Assembly (NCBI GenBank): GCA_947589465.1
Contig: CANQAE010000002.1
Coordinates: 1-64,000 of the forward strand
Direction of reading: 5' to 3'
Length of the DNA stretch: 64,000 nt
Source: an uncultured Clostridia bacterium
Lineage (GTDB): Bacteria; Bacillota; Clostridia; Christensenellales; Pumilibacteraceae
In this document: positions 1 to 8,840 of the stretch, piece by piece
Layout of the letters: the number at the start of each line of letters is the position of its first letter
Position numbering within the stretch: the stretch's first letter is position 1
Notes under the pieces: model-generated
The model's input: only the letters and a program-made list of their open reading frames with translations
What the model was told of the DNA's origin: nothing
The model's database searches: none
Program-made: the position numbers and the translations under genes

Positions 1-851
1 CCCTCAACCTTCACACCAACGGCAAAGCCGACTATATCCTTACCGGAAACTTTTCCAGCAAGTCTTACAAGGAAGCGAAAAAGTTTACCGACGCGCGCGC
101 GGCTGCAAGCAGCGAGGATAAGAACTTCACCTATATCCCCGAAACAACTCCCGAGTCTTTTAGACCCGACGCCGACTATGTTCATATCTGCGTAAACAAC
201 ACCATTTTCGGTACCAGATATACCAAGATCCCCGAAACTCCCGCAGGAGTTCCCCTTGTGGGCGACGTTTCTTCCAACATTTTGAGCGAAGAAATGGATG
301 TTTCCAAATTCGGCGTTCTTTACGGCGGCGCTCAAAAGAACGTTGCGCCCGCAGGCGTTACCGTTGTTATCGTACGTAAAGACCTTCAAGAGAAGTTTGT
401 GACTGACCCGAAAGACGGTCCTCTCTGCCCGACCATGCTCAAATGGAAAACTCAAATCGACCAAAAGAGCCTTTACAATACTCCGCCCTGCTGGTCTACC
501 TATGTAGCCATGGAAGTGTTCCGTTACCTCAAAGAGATGGGCGGCGTTTCGGCTATGCAGAAACGCAACGAAGAAAAGGCAAAGATATTGTACGATTATC
601 TCGACAATTCCAAGTTCTTCGTAAACAAAGTCAACAAAAAAGACCGTTCGCTTATGAACGTTCCGTTCTTCTCGCCCTCTCCCGAACTCGACGCGAAATT
701 CATCGCGGAAGCGGCTCAGGAAGGTCTTGTTACCCTCAAAGGTCACAAACTCGTCGGCGGTATGCGCGCAAGTATCTACAACGCTATGCCTATCGAGGGC
801 GTAAAGAAACTCGTCGATTTCATGGCTAAATTCGAAAAAGAAAACAAATAA
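1..851 (+). CDS. serC: Phosphoserine aminotransferase (5' end outside window)
   Basis: PLP enzyme that transaminates 3-phosphohydroxypyruvate to phosphoserine, the second step of serine biosynthesis. The reading frame is open from base 3, so the first ATG inside the window (258) is internal and the true start lies upstream. About 283 of the usual 360 residues are present. The segment VNNTIFGT and the block GGAQKN, whose lysine should form the PLP Schiff base, are both visible, as is the typical acidic C-terminal end. It lies 15 bases before serA on the same strand, the normal serC-serA pairing. Family assignment is secure; only the start is unknown. Confidence 0.95.
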   Translation, partial: LNLHTNGKADYILTGNFSSKSYKEAKKFTDARAAASSEDKNFTYIPETTPESFRPDADYVHICVNNTIFGTRYTKIPETPAGVPLVGDVSSNILSEEMDVSKFGVLYGGAQKNVAPAGVTVVIVRKDLQEKFVTDPKDGPLCPTMLKWKTQIDQKSLYNTPPCWSTYVAMEVFRYLKEMGGVSAMQKRNEEKAKILYDYLDNSKFFVNKVNKKDRSLMNVPFFSPSPELDAKFIAEAAQEGLVTLKGHKLVGGMRASIYNAMPIEGVKKLVDFMAKFEKENK

Positions 852-866
852 TTTAAGGAGTCGTTT

Positions 867-2006
867 ATGGCTAAAATTTTAAAACTTAATAAGATCAGTA
901 AAGTTGCGGACAAGGTTTTCCCCTCGTCTTATACCCTTACCGAGGATTGCGCCGAACCCGACGGAATCATTCTCCGTTCGTTCAAAATGCATGACTATCC
1001 TCTCGCGGATTCTCTCCTCTGCGTCGCAAGAGCGGGCGCAGGCGTAAACAACATTCCGCTTGACAAGTGTGCAGACAAAGGTATCGTAGTATTCAACACG
1101 CCCGGCGCAAATGCCAATGCCGTTAAGGAACTTGCTACTTGTATGTTGTTCATGTGCGGCAGAAGACTCGCCCCCGCTATGGAATGGGCGCAGAGCCTCA
1201 AAGGTACCGAAGATATCGGTAAACAAGTCGAGGACGGCAAAAAGGCGTTTATCGGCGGCGAAGTATTCGGCAAGACTTTGGGTATCGCAGGTCTTGGCGC
1301 TATCGGAAGCAAACTCGCTCAAACCGCTATGGCGCTCGGTATGAAAGTCATCGGTTATGACCCCGGAATTACTCCCGAACGCCTTAAAGCGCTCGGCGAC
1401 GTCAAAATGGTTTCGCTCGAAGATCTTTATCGCGAAGCAGACTTTATTTCGATCCACGTTCCCTACCTTGAAAGCACTAAAAATATGATCAACGCCAATA
1501 CGATCGCTATGATGAAAGACGGCGTAAACATTCTCAACTGCGCTCGCGGAGAACTCGTGGACAACACCGCTATCGTAGCCGCCGTAAAGAGCGGAAAGGT
1601 CAATAGATACGTTACCGACTTCCCGTGCGAAGAAGTGCTCGGCGTAGACGGAATAATCGTTACTCCGCACCTTGGAGCAAGCACTCCCGAAGCAGAGGAC
1701 AACTGCGCTCATATGGCTGCAAAGCAAATGGTTGATTACATCGAAAACGGAAATATCGTAAATTCGGTCAACTACCCCGCCCTCACAAAGGAACGCACAA
1801 ACGGAAAACGCCTTTGCGTTTGCACCAAAGACGTTGCCGATATCAAGAATTTGCTTACCGCAAACGATGTGGACGTTACCGACGTAAAGGAAGCGCACCG
1901 CGGTGCATACGGTTATGCTATTGCAGACGTCAAAGAGATTTGCGGTTGCAAGGCAGACAAACTCATGAAAGTTGCAGGTGTTCTCAAAGCAAGAGTAATA
2001 GGCTAA
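867..2006 (+). CDS. serA: D-3-phosphoglycerate dehydrogenase
   Basis: NAD-dependent oxidation of 3-phosphoglycerate, the first step of serine biosynthesis. The 379-residue protein has the 2-hydroxyacid dehydrogenase layout: a substrate domain (RAGAGVNNIP near residue 55), a Rossmann motif GLGAIGS near residue 142, the NCARGELVD block with the catalytic arginine, and the PHLGAST histidine block. The last 60 residues form a short ACT-like tail, so this is the short SerA type, not the 520-residue form. The ATG follows AAGGAG with 6-base spacing. It forms an operon with serC and is followed by a strong terminator at 2031. Confidence 0.95.
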   Translation: MAKILKLNKISKVADKVFPSSYTLTEDCAEPDGIILRSFKMHDYPLADSLLCVARAGAGVNNIPLDKCADKGIVVFNTPGANANAVKELATCMLFMCGRRLAPAMEWAQSLKGTEDIGKQVEDGKKAFIGGEVFGKTLGIAGLGAIGSKLAQTAMALGMKVIGYDPGITPERLKALGDVKMVSLEDLYREADFISIHVPYLESTKNMINANTIAMMKDGVNILNCARGELVDNTAIVAAVKSGKVNRYVTDFPCEEVLGVDGIIVTPHLGASTPEAEDNCAHMAAKQMVDYIENGNIVNSVNYPALTKERTNGKRLCVCTKDVADIKNLLTANDVDVTDVKEAHRGAYGYAIADVKEICGCKADKLMKVAGVLKARVIG

Positions 2007-2030
2007 ATTCCGAGAATAAATCAAATACAA

Positions 2031-2061
2031 AATGCGTTGCCGTATCGGTAACGCATTTTTT
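2031..2061 (+). terminator. Rho-independent terminator after serA
   Basis: An 11-bp stem with one G-U pair (2031-2041 with 2047-2057) and a 5-base loop, followed by a run of six T. It starts 25 bases after the serA stop codon and ends the serC-serA transcript. Confidence 0.9.
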
Positions 2062-2064
2062 GTA

Positions 2065-2093
2065 CGAAAATGCCGCCGCAAAAACGCGACGGC
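2065..2093 (-). terminator. Probable terminator for the minus-strand membrane genes
   Basis: On the minus strand an 8-bp GC-rich stem (2086-2093 with 2072-2079, one G-U pair) around a loop of mostly T is followed by ATTTTCG. It lies 35 bases past the stop of the gene ending at 2128. The T tract is weak, so this is a moderate call. Confidence 0.5.
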
Positions 2094-2127
2094 TAATTTC
2101 ATAACGAAATTTTCAAATCAAAGTTTT

Positions 2128-3051
2128 TTAATCGAGTTTATCTGTCAAAACTTCCTGTTCGTCTATTATCGTATGCCCGTCGAGATAATAGCGCTTTTTG
2201 TTCCATTTGTAATAAGCCGTCATTTCCAACGTCTTGAAAAACAGCATTGTCATAGGTATGGATATTATGAGCCCGACTCCGAAAGTAAGAAGCGCCATGA
2301 GGCTGTTGAGAACAAGCGCCATAAGGCAACATACGAAATAACTTGAAAAAGTATACCAAAAATGTCCGAATCCGCTCTTTACCGAATCGAAAAACGACGG
2401 AAAGATCTTCTTTTCGCCTATTATTATGTTTTGATTCCAATTGACGGTAAAGCATTTGCGGAAAGATATTAAAATCAAAACAACGAAAACTTCGGCAAAC
2501 GGAATAAGCAGCGGCGCGTCTATCGCGACCATCAATTCGTACACACCCCACATAGCCAAACAAATTATCGAATCGCATATGATCGTGAACAGTAACTTTA
2601 CAAGCACATACAGCGCAGACTTGCCCGACAGCGATATGACATTGCCAATAAGCGAAATTTTCGCATTAGACGACATTCGCGCTTCCAAAACTTTGCATAG
2701 CGGAAGTTCGTACATATTACTGAACAAATTAAATGTCACGAAAAACAAAAACGGCACGATGAAAGTGGAAAATATCACTCCTTCTTTGCCTATGAAAATA
2801 TGCTTTACGAGCAAAAGTATTTCCTTTCCCTTATCTATGATGACGTCCAAAGAACTTTGCGAAAAGATCGAATTTACGAAGTCAAGCAGATATTTGTTCA
2901 AATCAAGGTCGATCGATGCTCTTATTATAGGTTGCACGTAGATTGCCCCCAAGCCGCATACCACAATTGCCAATATCAGCAAAAACAGCAGTATCTCGCC
3001 CACTATCTCGAATCTGTTGAATAAAATTTTCAATGCGTTTTTTATAGACAT
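2128..3051 (-). CDS. Multi-pass membrane protein of unknown function
   Basis: 307 residues with about six hydrophobic segments (roughly residues 17-40, 95-115, 150-180, 185-205, 235-265 and 270-290) separated by short polar loops, ending in a charged cytoplasmic tail. I recognise no catalytic motif. The ATG follows GAGG at 9-base spacing. It begins 4 bases after the stop of the upstream gene, so the two are co-transcribed. The size and layout (N-terminal helix, long middle loop, C-terminal helix pair with an aromatic FF or YY stretch) resemble that neighbour, which suggests distant paralogues. They sit where murG, ftsQ or ftsA would often follow ftsW, but no similarity to those was seen. Confidence 0.75.
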   Translation of the reverse strand: MSIKNALKILFNRFEIVGEILLFLLILAIVVCGLGAIYVQPIIRASIDLDLNKYLLDFVNSIFSQSSLDVIIDKGKEILLLVKHIFIGKEGVIFSTFIVPFLFFVTFNLFSNMYELPLCKVLEARMSSNAKISLIGNVISLSGKSALYVLVKLLFTIICDSIICLAMWGVYELMVAIDAPLLIPFAEVFVVLILISFRKCFTVNWNQNIIIGEKKIFPSFFDSVKSGFGHFWYTFSSYFVCCLMALVLNSLMALLTFGVGLIISIPMTMLFFKTLEMTAYYKWNKKRYYLDGHTIIDEQEVLTDKLD

Positions 3052-3055
3052 AAAA

Positions 3056-3919
3056 TCAGCCTCGGTATTGCTTCAAATCGCGGCGTTCCAACCCGTTCAA
3101 TTCGAAAAAAGTTATCGTATCATAAGAAATTATATAAACTATTACGAGCATATGGAACAACGCGGTTATAGCGTAATCTATCCAATATCTCGCCGTCTGG
3201 TCGATATTCACGAGAGCAGTCAGCAGCGACAATAAGTATTCTATGAGTACAAGCGTCAATATCGGCACGATCAAACCGAAAAACAGCGAACGCAAATTTT
3301 TGTATGTCAGTCGCTGTGACTGAACAAACGATTCGCGCAGTCCGTATCCGTAATTCACCATTATCGGCGGCAAAAACATAAAATGAATAACCAAAAATAT
3401 GTTGAGAGCCAAGATCGCAAGCGCAATAAGCGTACTCAATATGCAATCGAGTACGGACGGGGGCGTTTCGCCGCATACATAATGAATAAGCGAAATAAGC
3501 CCCGATTGAATCACGGTGGACAGCAAATACATAAACGCCCATATTAACAACGTATAAAACATGGGCATAAAATACGAGAAAAATTGATTTTTACTCGGCA
3601 CCGGCGACAATTCGCCCGTTCGCAAATGCTTTTCGACTATGCAAATTCCGCTTACTCCCGCGAGCCAGAGAAAAGCAAAAAACAATATATATCCGACAAA
3701 CCCCACCCAAAAACCGTTACTGTTGAGCGAGGAAAACATATTCATAAATATATCGGTAAAGTTATAGTCAGTCTGCCCCACGAAAAGTGTCGGCAAAACA
3801 GTAATATTCGCAAACGGCCTAACAAAAAACGAGATTATGAGCGACGGCACAATTGCAATCAAAGCAAGTACCGCAAACGACCTCTTTAAATATTGGGCTG
3901 TCTTTTTGAACATTGCCAT
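3056..3919 (-). CDS. Multi-pass membrane protein of unknown function, apparently leaderless
   Basis: 288 residues from the ATG at 3919. An N-terminal basic stretch (FKKTAQYLKRS) and hydrophobic helix are followed by five or more further membrane segments. The frame stays open to 4087, but that extension is basic, lies inside ftsW and is not protein-like. No Shine-Dalgarno sequence precedes the ATG. Instead a TTGCCA-17-TATAAT promoter ends 6 bases before it, so transcription should begin at or next to the start codon. The gene is followed after 4 bases by a similar membrane protein. Function unknown. Confidence 0.75.
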   Translation of the reverse strand: MAMFKKTAQYLKRSFAVLALIAIVPSLIISFFVRPFANITVLPTLFVGQTDYNFTDIFMNMFSSLNSNGFWVGFVGYILFFAFLWLAGVSGICIVEKHLRTGELSPVPSKNQFFSYFMPMFYTLLIWAFMYLLSTVIQSGLISLIHYVCGETPPSVLDCILSTLIALAILALNIFLVIHFMFLPPIMVNYGYGLRESFVQSQRLTYKNLRSLFFGLIVPILTLVLIEYLLSLLTALVNIDQTARYWIDYAITALFHMLVIVYIISYDTITFFELNGLERRDLKQYRG

Positions 3920-3925
3920 AACAAT

Positions 3926-3954
3926 ATTATAATATATAAAATTTTCTTTGGCAA
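3926..3954 (-). promoter_or_regulatory. Promoter abutting the start codon of the 3056-3919 gene
   Basis: On the minus strand: -35 TTGCCA at 3954-3949, a 17-base spacer, -10 TATAAT at 3931-3926, then ATTGTT and ATG. Predicted transcription start is about 3919, which is the A of the ATG. It lies in the 47-base gap after ftsW and gives the two membrane genes their own promoter. Confidence 0.7.
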
Positions 3955-3966
3955 GCGGTCGGAATA

Positions 3967-5166
3967 TTATTTTTTTCGTTTCTTTCCTTTTTTGGTCTTT
4001 TTGCGCTCTTTTTTCAATGATACAAGCACTTCCGTACTCTTGTGACTGCGCAAGGAAATGCTTTCCAAAATTCCTATGCCTGCGCAAAATACTATGAGCG
4101 AAGTCGAGCCTGCGCTAATGAAAGGCAATGGCAATCCCGTGGGCGGAATAGACCCCGTAACCACGGCAATGTTTACAAGCACTTGAATAGCGATTATCGC
4201 GGCTATCCCGCTCGCAAGAAAGCACCCGAATCTGTCGGTAGCCTTTTGCGCGATCAAAACGGCGCGAAAAATCAACAGCATAAACGCGCCCGCCACCAAA
4301 ATACAGCCGAAAAGTCCGAGTTCCTCTCCTATTATACTGAAAATAAAATCGCTTTCGCTAAAAGGCAAAAACAAATATTTTTGTCGCGAATTGAATAGTC
4401 CCAACCCGAACAATCCTCCGCTACCGAGCGAATAAAACGACTGTATCAATTGATATCCTTCGCCGAGCGGAGATTGCCACGGGTCCAAAAACGCCATTAA
4501 TCTATTCAATCTGTATGGTTCGATCAAAATAAGTATCGGTACAAGCGCCACGACCGGTATCGCCATTATGACGAAATGTTTTATTCTCGCCCCGCCTATA
4601 TAAAGCATTGTAAACATGAGCATTATAACGCACAACGTTATCGACATATTCGGTTCAAGAATTATCAGTAGGCAAATTACGCCGCCGACAAGCAATATCG
4701 GCAATATTCCTTTGAAAGTCGTCATCTTTTCGTGATGTTTCGCCATATACGAAGATGCGAAAATTATAAACCCGAATTTGGAAACTTCGCTCGCCTGCAT
4801 CGAAAAAAACGGAAGATTGATCCATCGCCTCGCGCCGTAACTCTCTATTCCTATTCCCGGTATAAATACGAGTACAAGCAAGATGATCGATACGGCAAGT
4901 ATTATGTAACGAATTTTGTCGAGCACCCGATAGTCGGTTATGCTCATAAGCATCAGGACGGCAATACCGAGTACTCCGCCAAAGATCTGCTTGTACATAA
5001 AAAAATATTTATTGCCGTAATTGATCTGCGCGCTGTACGACGACGCCGAATATACCATGACCACTCCGAAGGCGACCAAAATTACCGTGACCGCAAAGAG
5101 TATCCAATCGAATTTTCCTTCCCTCTTAACCACGGATAAGCCTCTCGAAATGTTTGCCACGCTCAT
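3967..5166 (-). CDS. ftsW: FtsW/RodA/SpoVE-family peptidoglycan glycosyltransferase
   Basis: Membrane SEDS protein that polymerises lipid II into glycan strands with a partner class B PBP. About 400 residues with roughly ten membrane helices. Family blocks are visible: VYSASS after the first helix, GARRWI, EPNMS, a long loop with FLDPWQSPLGEGYQLIQS, and GLPLPFISAGSTS near the end, followed by a Lys-rich tail. It overlaps the end of murD. The ATG at 5166 (or 5169) has no clear ribosome site. A GTG at 5133, seven bases after AGAGG and overlapping murD by 8 bases, is an equally good start and would shorten the protein by 11 residues. Last gene of the dcw cluster here. Confidence 0.9.
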   Translation of the reverse strand: MSVANISRGLSVVKREGKFDWILFAVTVILVAFGVVMVYSASSYSAQINYGNKYFFMYKQIFGGVLGIAVLMLMSITDYRVLDKIRYIILAVSIILLVLVFIPGIGIESYGARRWINLPFFSMQASEVSKFGFIIFASSYMAKHHEKMTTFKGILPILLVGGVICLLIILEPNMSITLCVIMLMFTMLYIGGARIKHFVIMAIPVVALVPILILIEPYRLNRLMAFLDPWQSPLGEGYQLIQSFYSLGSGGLFGLGLFNSRQKYLFLPFSESDFIFSIIGEELGLFGCILVAGAFMLLIFRAVLIAQKATDRFGCFLASGIAAIIAIQVLVNIAVVTGSIPPTGLPLPFISAGSTSLIVFCAGIGILESISLRSHKSTEVLVSLKKERKKTKKGKKRKK

Positions 5167-6349
5167 CATAACCGTTGTAGCGATCGAAACTCGCCGCCGC
5201 GGGGGACAAAAGCACATTTTGCACATCGAGTTTTTTAGAGATTTCGACCGCTTCTTCGAGGTCGGCGGACAAAATGAAATTTTCGTAGCCGCACCTCTTT
5301 GCCGCCTCCATCAACTTGTCTTTGACCTCGCCTATGCCTATTACGTATTTTACGTTTGACGGAAGTCCAGAAAAAAGTTCGTCGAATTCATATCCTTTTC
5401 CTCGTCCTCCCGCTATCAATGCGGTAGACGAAGTCATGCTCGCGGCAGCCGCAAGCGACGCGCCTATGTTCGTACCCTTGGAATCGTTAAAATAATTCTT
5501 GCCGCCGAAATTGCCTACGAATTTAAGGCGATGATCGGCAACCTTAAAATTTACGAGCGTTTCGCGAACGCTTTCGTAACTTGCGCCCGAAACGATCGCC
5601 GCCGCCGAAGCAAACAGCGCGTCGGCTATATTATGCTCCTCACGACGCGCAAGTTCCTCTATGCCGACCACCTTTTTGCCGAACACATAGAGCGCGCCGT
5701 CACGGCATACGAGTTCGTCGCCGAGAGTTATTATTTTGCTTTTCGTATTCTCTCGCGCCGGCGTTGCGATCTCCCGCGTCGTTATCAAATATCCGTTCGG
5801 CGACTGCCTGCGGCAAATGTTCATTTTCGCTTCCGTATAACTTTGCATATTGCCGTGCCTGTCCAGATGATCGGCGGTTATGTTCGTTATGACCGCAACT
5901 TGGGGCGCGAATTGTTTTACCGTCAAAAGTTGAAAACTGCTCACTTCGAGTACAGTTATTTCGTGCGGCTCGACTGCGCCTGCGGCATACGACTTGCCTA
6001 TATTTCCGCAAACATTGGTATTAAACCCGCTTCGAGCGAGCATATCGCCTGCGAGCATTGCCACGGTAGTTTTGCCATTTGTACCCGTTATCGCAACTAT
6101 CGGCGCGGGATCGAGCAAAAAGCCGAGTTCTATTTCGCCGATAAGGTCTATATTCTTGCTCTTTGCGTACTCGACGAACTTATCTTCCCGCACGCCCGGA
6201 CTCATTACGATAAGGTCGATGTTTTCGGGAAAGTCGTTTTCGTAAAAATAAATAAGAGCCCCCCGTTTTTTGAGAGCGAGCGCGGCGCCTTTACCGCTTA
6301 TCCCGCTACCGACCACGAGCGCTCTTTTGCCGAAAAAGTTATTGTCCAT
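5126..6349 (-). CDS. murD: UDP-N-acetylmuramoyl-L-alanine-D-glutamate ligase
   Basis: Cytoplasmic ATP-dependent ligase that adds D-glutamate to UDP-MurNAc-L-Ala. 407 residues, shorter than the usual 440-460; the N-terminal Rossmann domain is compact, with the VVGSGISGKG loop followed quickly by LIVMSPGV at 47-53. The ATP loop GTNGKTT is at 89-95, the central DHLDRH block at 160-165, and the C-terminal NDSKGTN motif at 288-294. It lies between mraY (22-base gap) and ftsW (overlapping). The product should be functional, since all ligase motifs remain. Confidence 0.95.
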   Translation of the reverse strand: MDNNFFGKRALVVGSGISGKGAALALKKRGALIYFYENDFPENIDLIVMSPGVREDKFVEYAKSKNIDLIGEIELGFLLDPAPIVAITGTNGKTTVAMLAGDMLARSGFNTNVCGNIGKSYAAGAVEPHEITVLEVSSFQLLTVKQFAPQVAVITNITADHLDRHGNMQSYTEAKMNICRRQSPNGYLITTREIATPARENTKSKIITLGDELVCRDGALYVFGKKVVGIEELARREEHNIADALFASAAAIVSGASYESVRETLVNFKVADHRLKFVGNFGGKNYFNDSKGTNIGASLAAAASMTSSTALIAGGRGKGYEFDELFSGLPSNVKYVIGIGEVKDKLMEAAKRCGYENFILSADLEEAVEISKKLDVQNVLLSPAAASFDRYNGYDERGKHFERLIRG

Positions 6350-6371
6350 ACAATAACTTTATGCTCGCCGC

Positions 6372-7334
6372 TTACAGATTATTACACAATAATACCGCCA
6401 GCAAACAGAGGACCGACACGCCGAAAGTCACCCCCGCATAGATAGCGACTATCTTGCTCTCCTTGATCCCCTTGCGTTCGAGATGATGATGATACGGCGC
6501 CATAAGAAACACTCTGCGCTTTGTCCTCTTGAAGTGCAACACCTGTATTATTACCGATATTGCGCTTACCGCAAACATTATTCCGGTTAGCGCCGCCGCC
6601 GCAACTTGTCCGCTGTAAATCGTTATCGCGGCATACGCACCGCCGAGTGCAAGCGAACCTGTGTCCCCCATAAAAACTGACGCGGGATTGCCGTTATAAA
6701 TCAAAAACGCCATCATTCCTCCCGCTATCGCCGCGCACAAAACGGGTAGCGACGAGGCTTGTCCGCCGACATACTCGCTTATTGCTATGATTGCGCCCAA
6801 AAATACAATGCCTATGAGCATTACCGAGGACGCAAGTCCGTCAAGACCGTCGGTAAGGTTGACCGAATTGGTGAATGAAAGAAAGAGAAAAATATTGAGA
6901 GGGATCGCAAACCAACCGATATCCCAACTGCCGAAGATCAAAGATATTTTGCTCGAATTGTAATACGCGCTCATCGAAACGATGGCGGCGATAAGAAGTT
7001 GAAAAATAATTTTTTGATAAGGTTTCAACCCCTCGTTGCGCTTATAGCGGATCTTGATAAAATCGTCGAGAAACCCGACCACTCCATAGCCGAGCATCAC
7101 GACCGTACATATCAAAGTTATTCTGTCCATCCCGAATATGAATGAAGCCACCGCTATCCCTATCAAAAAGCCTATTCCACCCATGGTGGGGGTGCCACTC
7201 TTTGAGGAATGGTTGTCCACATATCCGAGTATGGGTTGTCCGAATTTGAGCCGCCTTAAAAGTCTTATCAAAAACGGCATAATGCAAGCCGTCAGCAAAA
7301 AAGAAAGGGCGAGCGCTCCTATCGTATTTATCAA
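6372..7334 (-). CDS. mraY: Phospho-N-acetylmuramoyl-pentapeptide transferase
   Basis: Integral membrane enzyme that transfers phospho-MurNAc-pentapeptide to undecaprenyl phosphate to make lipid I. 320 residues with about ten helices. Diagnostic cytoplasmic blocks: SSKSGTPTMGG near residue 44, DDFIKI near 90 with the two aspartates, SVNLTDGLDGLA near 158, and the PYHHHLERKG histidine cluster near 280. The start overlaps the end of murE by 4 bases (ATGA), so the two are translationally coupled. In most Firmicutes murF lies between them; here nothing does. Confidence 0.96.
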   Translation of the reverse strand: MINTIGALALSFLLTACIMPFLIRLLRRLKFGQPILGYVDNHSSKSGTPTMGGIGFLIGIAVASFIFGMDRITLICTVVMLGYGVVGFLDDFIKIRYKRNEGLKPYQKIIFQLLIAAIVSMSAYYNSSKISLIFGSWDIGWFAIPLNIFLFLSFTNSVNLTDGLDGLASSVMLIGIVFLGAIIAISEYVGGQASSLPVLCAAIAGGMMAFLIYNGNPASVFMGDTGSLALGGAYAAITIYSGQVAAAALTGIMFAVSAISVIIQVLHFKRTKRRVFLMAPYHHHLERKGIKESKIVAIYAGVTFGVSVLCLLAVLLCNNL

Positions 7335-8740
7335 ATTCCCTCCTCCGCAACAAGTTGCATAACAAAATCCTCGTCGCTGTAAGGAATTTTTTCACCGCGT
7401 ATTTCCTGATATTTTTCTGCGCCCTTGCCTGCTATAAGTATTATATCGTTCTTTTTTGCCGTCTTTACAGCAAATTTTATCGCTTCTTTTCTGTCCTCTA
7501 TGAGAGTATGCGGACGATCGCCCACTCCTTTTTCCGCCTCGACCATTATTTCCATAGGGTCCTCGAACCGCGGATTGTCCGAAGTGACGATTACAAAGTC
7601 GCTTCCGTTTGCGGCAGCCGCCCCCATTTTCGCCCTTTTCGACCTATCGCGATTGCCGCCGCACCCGAAAACGGTTATTATTTTTCCGCTTGCGAATTCG
7701 CGTATGGCATTGAGCACGTTTTTGAGTCCGTCGTCGGTATGCGCAAAGTCGATTATTATACTGCACAAAGTCGTATTTATAATGTTGAACCTGCCGTCCA
7801 CTTTTTTCAATCGCTTTATCCCGTCCTCGATAACTATGGCGGGTACGCCGAGCGAATAGCAGATCGCCGCCGCGCACATAGTATTGTACATATTGAACCT
7901 ACCCGGCAAACTGAATTTTATATCTATAAGTTCATCCATCAGATTAAGCACATACGACAAGCCATGCTCGCTCATGCAAAGGTCTATGCCGAAAACATCG
8001 GAAGGATTGTCATAGCCATAACTCAAAGCATTGGGAATTTCGCCGAGCAGCCTTAATCCGTAACCGTCGTCGGCATTTATTATGACACGCCTGTTGTTTC
8101 CTTTCAAAAAACTTCTCTTTGCCTCGAAATAATCTTCCATATCTTCGAAATAGTCGAGGTGATCCTGCGTGAGATTCGTAAATGCCGCCGCTTCGAATTT
8201 CAATCCTTCGACCTTTTTGAGTCGCGCCGCGTGTGCGGAAACTTCCATTACCGCATACTCCGCCCCCTTGTCAAGCAACATTGCGAACGTTTCGAACAAT
8301 TCGATCGGATCGGGCGTAGTCAGCGCGGACGGAAAACTTTCGTCCTTGTAAAAAATCCCGTTTGTGCCTATGACCGCAACGTTTTTCTTGTAACTTTCGA
8401 GAATACTTTTCACGATAAAGGAAGTCGTAGTTTTGCCGTTCGTACCCGTTATCCCTATGAGTTTCAGTTTTTCTTGCGGCTCGCCGTAAAAAGCCGCCGC
8501 CGCTTTCGTCATAGTCGCGCGACTATTGTCGCTAATTATCTGCGGAACGTCTATGTCGAGCGGTCTTTGACATACTATCGCGACCGCGCCGTTTGCCACC
8601 GCTTCCTCCGCAAAATCATGACCGTCGCGTGTCCCGACAAGGCAAAAATAAAGCCCGTTGCAAACTTTTTTGCGACTATCGAAAAACAAACTTTCGATCT
8701 CCGTTTCGTAATCACAGTCCAAAATTTCGTTAAGTTTCAT
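7331..8740 (-). CDS. murE: UDP-MurNAc-tripeptide synthetase, meso-DAP type
   Basis: ATP-dependent cytoplasmic ligase adding the third residue of the stem peptide. 469 residues from the ATG at 8740, which follows AGAGG at 5-base spacing; a GTG six bases further up has no room for a ribosome site. Motifs: DSRKV-type N-terminal block (FFDSRKKV), ATP loop GTNGKTT near residue 104, and SDNPR near residue 395, the motif that selects meso-diaminopimelate over lysine. The C-terminal GKGAEKYQ block is present. A dapF gene near the right edge is consistent with DAP peptidoglycan. Confidence 0.95.
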   Translation of the reverse strand: MKLNEILDCDYETEIESLFFDSRKKVCNGLYFCLVGTRDGHDFAEEAVANGAVAIVCQRPLDIDVPQIISDNSRATMTKAAAAFYGEPQEKLKLIGITGTNGKTTTSFIVKSILESYKKNVAVIGTNGIFYKDESFPSALTTPDPIELFETFAMLLDKGAEYAVMEVSAHAARLKKVEGLKFEAAAFTNLTQDHLDYFEDMEDYFEAKRSFLKGNNRRVIINADDGYGLRLLGEIPNALSYGYDNPSDVFGIDLCMSEHGLSYVLNLMDELIDIKFSLPGRFNMYNTMCAAAICYSLGVPAIVIEDGIKRLKKVDGRFNIINTTLCSIIIDFAHTDDGLKNVLNAIREFASGKIITVFGCGGNRDRSKRAKMGAAAANGSDFVIVTSDNPRFEDPMEIMVEAEKGVGDRPHTLIEDRKEAIKFAVKTAKKNDIILIAGKGAEKYQEIRGEKIPYSDEDFVMQLVAEEGI

Positions 8741-8760
8741 AAGCACCTCTTGCTTTTATT

Positions 8761-8789
8761 ATTGTAATCATCATTTCTTCGTTACGCAA
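8761..8789 (-). promoter_or_regulatory. Possible internal promoter before murE
   Basis: In the 100-base gap between the PBP gene and murE, the minus strand has TTGCGT (8789-8784), a 17-base spacer and TACAAT (8766-8761), 20 bases before the murE start. Both boxes deviate from consensus, so this is tentative. No terminator was seen in the gap. Confidence 0.4.
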
Positions 8790-8840
8790 CGGGGCGGTAA
8801 AATAAGACTTTTTTCGCATTATGTAATTTCGCCCTTTTTC

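Noticed and set aside
879-2102. 407-residue open frame on the minus strand opposite serA
   Set aside because: It mirrors the codon pattern of serA, has no ribosome site and a Cys- and Phe-rich composition unlike any protein here.
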